Of a stretch of DNA of 38,257 nucleotides, positions 34,371 to 38,257 are shown piece by piece. The DNA lies in NCBI GenBank assembly GCA_017609755.1, contig JAFCDI010000008.1, positions 1 to 38,257 on the forward strand, written 5' to 3'. Position 1 is the stretch's first letter. Every line of letters starts with the position of its first letter. The notes under the pieces were generated by a model, which saw only the letters and a list, made by a program, of their open reading frames with translations, did not search any database and had not been told where the DNA came from. A program made the position numbers and the translations under genes. The DNA comes from Candidatus Pacearchaeota archaeon. Lineage in GTDB: Archaea > Nanobdellota > Nanobdellia > Pacearchaeales > GW2011-AR1.

Positions 34371-35369
34371 TTATTCAAATAATTTAGAAATAGATTCTCC
34401 TTTTTGAGCACGATAAATTGCTTCTGCAAATAAAGGACTTACATCAATTACTTCTAATTTGTCTTTTCTTGAATAGTGAGTGTTGCTAGTCATTACAATA
34501 TCAAAAAAATTCGTAAGATCTTTTCTTCCTTTAGTAAATATTCCATGAGCAGCATAAGCCAATAATTTTTTTGCTCCATTTTCTCTTAATAATTTTCCTG
34601 CTTCCATAATTGTTCCACAACTATCATAGATATCATCAACAACTAGCACATTTTTATTGTCCACATTTCCTATTAATTTCATATCTTCTACTTCATTATT
34701 TTCATTTCTTATTTTTAGAATGTTTGCCATTGAATAATTATGCTTCTTTGAATCTTCTTTATTTGCAGTATTCATTCTTCTAAAAAAAGATTTAACTCTT
34801 CCAACTCCTCCAGTATCAGGAGCAACAATAACTAAATTCTCTAAATCTTTAAAATGATTTTTTCTGAGATATTTAACTGCTTCTGGAAAACTATACAAAT
34901 TATCTACAGGAAGATTTGCAGGATAAAATCCTTGTATTTGTGAAGCATGTAAATCTGAAGTTATTATTCTCTTTAATCCAGGAGAAATAGAATTAGCAAC
35001 TGCTCTTGCAGATATTGGAACACGAGATTTATGTTTTCTATCTTGTCTTGAATAAGCCATATTTGGCAAAACAAAAGTTAAATTTTCTACAGATGCACTT
35101 AAGGCCATGTCTTTAATTAATAATAATTCTGCCCACCATTTATTAGGGTCTTTATCTGAAGATTGAATTAAATAAACATCTTTTTTTCTTAAATTCTGAG
35201 GAGAATATGGAAGTAATTCCTTATTTCTAAACTCTCTCATTTCCAATTCACATAAATCAATGTAATCTTTTTTTTCTTGTTGAATATACTTTTTTATCTT
35301 TTTTGCAAATTTCCATGCTTTTGAATTTCTATCTGCAAGAAGAATTGAATTTTCCATACTAAATATCAT
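34371..35369 (-). CDS. prs: Ribose-phosphate pyrophosphokinase
   Basis: VLPNMAYSRQDRKHKSRVPISARAVAN, SDLHASQIQGFYPANLPVDNLY, KNVLVVDDIYDSCGTIMEAGKLL. Confidence 0.94.
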   Translation of the reverse strand: MIFSMENSILLADRNSKAWKFAKKIKKYIQQEKKDYIDLCELEMREFRNKELLPYSPQNLRKKDVYLIQSSDKDPNKWWAELLLIKDMALSASVENLTFVLPNMAYSRQDRKHKSRVPISARAVANSISPGLKRIITSDLHASQIQGFYPANLPVDNLYSFPEAVKYLRKNHFKDLENLVIVAPDTGGVGRVKSFFRRMNTANKEDSKKHNYSMANILKIRNENNEVEDMKLIGNVDNKNVLVVDDIYDSCGTIMEAGKLLRENGAKKLLAYAAHGIFTKGRKDLTNFFDIVMTSNTHYSRKDKLEVIDVSPLFAEAIYRAQKGESISKLFE

Positions 35370-35407
35370 ACAAGTTTATTTATATTAATTATTCTTATTG
35401 AAAAGAT

Positions 35408-36190
35408 ATGAATAAAGAAAAATATAGAAAAATATTTCTTATAGGAATTTTAATTTTAATTGGAATTTTACTTGCGTTTTTTCCTGAATTAGATAATAAA
35501 TTAGAAGAATATTTAATTGAATCTGAAACTGTCTTTATTGATAGAGTAATAGATGGAGATACAGTAGAAAGTAATGGAAGTTCTATAAGATTATTAGGAA
35601 TTAATACTCCTGAAAAAGGAGAAAAGTATTATGGAGAGGCTAAAGAACTTTTAGAAAATTTAGTTCTTAATAAAACTGTTATATTAAAATTTGGAAAAGA
35701 AAGAGAAGATAGATATGGACGAAGTCTTGCTTATTTGTATTATAAAAATGAAAATATAAATTTGAAAATAGTAGAAGAAGGATATGCAAATATTTATTTT
35801 CCCTCTGGAAAAGATATGAATTATAATAAATTTTATTTGGCTTGGAGAGAGTGTAATAAAAATCTTTGTGAAAAATCTGAAGATATATGTGCTAATTGTA
35901 TTAGTCTAATTGATTTAGATTATAAAAAAGAGCTTATTATCTTTGAAAATATTTGTGATTATGATTGTAATTTAACTAATTGGGAAATTAAAGATGAAGG
36001 AAGAAAGAAATTTGTATTTTCAGAATTTGTTTTAGGAAAAAACAAACATGTTAATATCTTAACAGGAAAGGGTAGCAATAGTGAAAATACTTTATTCTGG
36101 AAAAATCAAAACTATGTTTGGACTGATTCTGGAGATAGTTTATTTTTAAGAGATGATAGAGGAAAATTAGTCTTATTTGAAAGTTATTGA
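35408..36190 (+). CDS. Membrane-anchored thermonuclease (SNase-like) with lamin-tail-like C-terminal domain
   Basis: N-terminal TM; DRVIDGDTVESNGSSIRLLGINTPEKGEKYYGEAKELL...REDRYGRSLAYLYYK; C-terminal beta-rich CNLTNWEIKDEGRKKFVF...WTDSGDSLFLRDDRGKLV. Confidence 0.87.
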   Translation: MNKEKYRKIFLIGILILIGILLAFFPELDNKLEEYLIESETVFIDRVIDGDTVESNGSSIRLLGINTPEKGEKYYGEAKELLENLVLNKTVILKFGKEREDRYGRSLAYLYYKNENINLKIVEEGYANIYFPSGKDMNYNKFYLAWRECNKNLCEKSEDICANCISLIDLDYKKELIIFENICDYDCNLTNWEIKDEGRKKFVFSEFVLGKNKHVNILTGKGSNSENTLFWKNQNYVWTDSGDSLFLRDDRGKLVLFESY

Positions 36191-36229
36191 ATAAGATAAA
36201 ATTTATATACACAACTTCTATATACTGTT

Positions 36230-36988
36230 ATGAAAAAAAGGGTAATAATCATACTGTTATTAGGAATATTATTAATTTTTCCTTTAGTTCAGGCTCAAAA
36301 TCAATCGCAAACATATTCTGGTATTAATAAATTTGTAGATAATGTTAAAATGTTTTTTTCTTCTGGAGATAATAAAGTAATATTGGCTTTAGAAATTAGA
36401 GAAAAAGAACTTAATTCAGCGATGGAAAATATTCAGAATGGGAAGGATGATGATGCTTCTAAAAATATTGAGCATGCACGTAAAAAACTTCAGTTTGTTC
36501 AAAGAAAAGTTTCTTCTGATATTGCTGATGATGTGATTGAAGATATTGAAGCTACTTTATGTATAATTGGAGATTTTGAGGGGTTTGAATTGTATGCTTT
36601 AGAAGAAAGAAAAACGCAACTGGTTGCAGAACTTGTTGTGGAGATAGAGGGTAGTGAAAAGCAGACACTGAAGAGAGAAATGGCTAGAGATGAAACTGGA
36701 GAAAAGAAAGTTGAAATAATTGTAGATGGAAATAACAGTGAAGGAGATGAAAAACAAACAGAAGTTATGGAAACTGTAGATAGAATAGATGAAATTGTAG
36801 ATAAAATAGATGAAATTGATGATATAATTGTGGAAAGGGATGTTGTTGAGAGTGGAAGTCAAACAATAGACCTTGGTGTAGACCCAAATGCTACTCCAAA
36901 ATCGCCTGCTGGCAATATTGATGATACAGTGGATCCAGGACCACAAGGGATTGTAGGATCTGAATCCGGTGTAGTTGATGAAGATTGA
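36230..36988 (+). CDS. Secreted acidic protein of unknown function
   Basis: Signal peptide KKRVIIILLLGILLIFPLVQAQ; acidic tail; TATA-like ATTTATATAC about 26 nt upstream. Confidence 0.7.
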   Translation: MKKRVIIILLLGILLIFPLVQAQNQSQTYSGINKFVDNVKMFFSSGDNKVILALEIREKELNSAMENIQNGKDDDASKNIEHARKKLQFVQRKVSSDIADDVIEDIEATLCIIGDFEGFELYALEERKTQLVAELVVEIEGSEKQTLKREMARDETGEKKVEIIVDGNNSEGDEKQTEVMETVDRIDEIVDKIDEIDDIIVERDVVESGSQTIDLGVDPNATPKSPAGNIDDTVDPGPQGIVGSESGVVDED

Positions 36989-37090
36989 AAATGATTTCTT
37001 ATATTTCTCGTATCAAAAACAGGAAGTTTGTTCTTTGGGAAAGTTATTGAATTAAGCAAAATTTTTTAAGAAGCCTATCTTAGATAAATT

Positions 37091-38248
37091 ATGAAATTCC
37101 TTAATTTTTTAAAAAAAAGAAAGAAAAAAGAAATTTCTGAGCCTAAAAAAGAGATTTCTTTTTCTGAAATTCCTTCTTATTTAGAAGAAAAAGAAAAGAA
37201 CAATCAAGATGAAAAAGAAAGAATCTTTATTCTAATTTCTGAAGAGATAAAAAATTTTAATGGAAATGTAAAAGAGAGAATAATTTCTGTTAAAGAATTT
37301 GATTTAAATTCTAAAAAAGCAGAAGATAAATTAAAAGCAATTACAGAAGTAGGAAGAAAGAAATATCTTGAAGCTATAGAAGAGTTCTTAGATAATATAA
37401 ATAATCTTGAAAAAGAAGACTTTAAAAAATTCTTTGAAAAAATTGATAGGCTTCTTGTTAATTTTAATAAGAGTTCTAATAAAAATTATGAAAGAGCAAC
37501 TGTGCTTATTGGAAAAGAAATGAGTGATTTGAGAGAGACTCTAAAAAACTTTTCTAAAAGATTGGCAGAAATCTTTAAAGAAAATAAAAAAATTATTGAA
37601 ATCTGTGAGGAAATTGATGCTATTAAAGAAAGGGTAAATGAATTTGAGAAAAATAAAAAAAATTGTGAAAGAATTAAGGAGAATATTGAAGATTTGAAAA
37701 AGAAAATAAGTGAACTTGAAAAAGAAAAAGAAAATACTGAAAAAGAGATTGAAAAAATTAAAGAGAGTAAAGAGTATCTAGAAAATCAAAAAAGAAAAGA
37801 AAAAATTATTTCTCTTGAAAAAGATATTGAAAATAAAATAAATGAATTGCAAAGAGAGATTGATTTCAAAGCATTAGCGAGTTTCTTTCATATATTTGAG
37901 AATTCAATGCAAATTGTAAAATCTCATAAAGAGAATTTTCAAAATGAATTTGAAAAAGATAATGGAAAAAGAATTTTAGAATTATTAGAAGAATCAAAAC
38001 TAAATAATTCCTTTATAGAAAATAAAATAAAAGAAATAAGAAATAAAAAAGAAGAACTTTTTGATTGCAAGCAAAATATCAAAAAAGAGGAAATAGAAGA
38101 TTTATTTTCTAAAATAAAAAATATAAAAGAAGATATTTCTGAATTAAAAAATGAAATAGAAAAAAAAGAAAAGTTAAGAGAAAAATTAAAAGAGAATAAT
38201 TTAGAAATAGAAGAAGCTATAAAATCTGATTTAAGAAATCTAAATTAA
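37091..38248 (+). CDS. Long coiled-coil protein
   Basis: 385 aa, E/K-rich heptad-like sequence with a short non-coil island FKALASFFHIFENSMQIVKSHKENF. Confidence 0.75.
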   Translation: MKFLNFLKKRKKKEISEPKKEISFSEIPSYLEEKEKNNQDEKERIFILISEEIKNFNGNVKERIISVKEFDLNSKKAEDKLKAITEVGRKKYLEAIEEFLDNINNLEKEDFKKFFEKIDRLLVNFNKSSNKNYERATVLIGKEMSDLRETLKNFSKRLAEIFKENKKIIEICEEIDAIKERVNEFEKNKKNCERIKENIEDLKKKISELEKEKENTEKEIEKIKESKEYLENQKRKEKIISLEKDIENKINELQREIDFKALASFFHIFENSMQIVKSHKENFQNEFEKDNGKRILELLEESKLNNSFIENKIKEIRNKKEELFDCKQNIKKEEIEDLFSKIKNIKEDISELKNEIEKKEKLREKLKENNLEIEEAIKSDLRNLN

Positions 38249-38257
38249 TAGGAATCT

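Noticed and set aside
36599-36946. Minus-strand ORFs over the acidic secreted protein (also 36859-37059)
   Set aside because: Antisense to an ORF with signal peptide and promoter-like box; no supporting motif.

Overview
A very AT-rich archaeal chromosome segment. Gene content and small-protein style suggest a DPANN-type (Pacearchaeota/Woesearchaeota-like) genome, which is inference. The core is informational: rpoH-rpoB-rpoA (A' and A'' in one ORF)-nusA-rpsL-(small ORF)-rpsG-EF2, then EF-1alpha, dnaG, a putative S-layer protein, pcm, a RelE/antitoxin pair, an SMC-type ATPase, rnhB, dtdA, an AP endonuclease, dph5, ileS, a TrmB regulator, argS, prs, a membrane-anchored SNase-like nuclease and coiled-coil/secreted proteins. 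There are five tRNAs: Lys-UUU, Ser-GGA, an intron-containing initiator-like Met-CAU, Ser-GCU and an intron-containing Leu-UAA. The strongest candidate for something new is the SMC-type ATPase. Its head motifs are SMC-like, but the usual globular hinge seems replaced by a Rad50-like CPLC zinc-hook motif at residue ~483 of 957. Other leads: a structured dnaG leader with mutually exclusive pairings and a short uORF; uORFs starting about 26 nt after TATA-like boxes upstream of EF-1alpha and smc; an (ATT)16 microsatellite that would encode poly-Ile in a broken membrane gene; a gene broken by an (AAAT)4 repeat; a probable frameshift at the ileS 3' end; and a fused RpoA. No CRISPR array, rRNA operon or transposon was recognised. 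All calls come from reading the sequence and the supplied ORFs; no database search was run.
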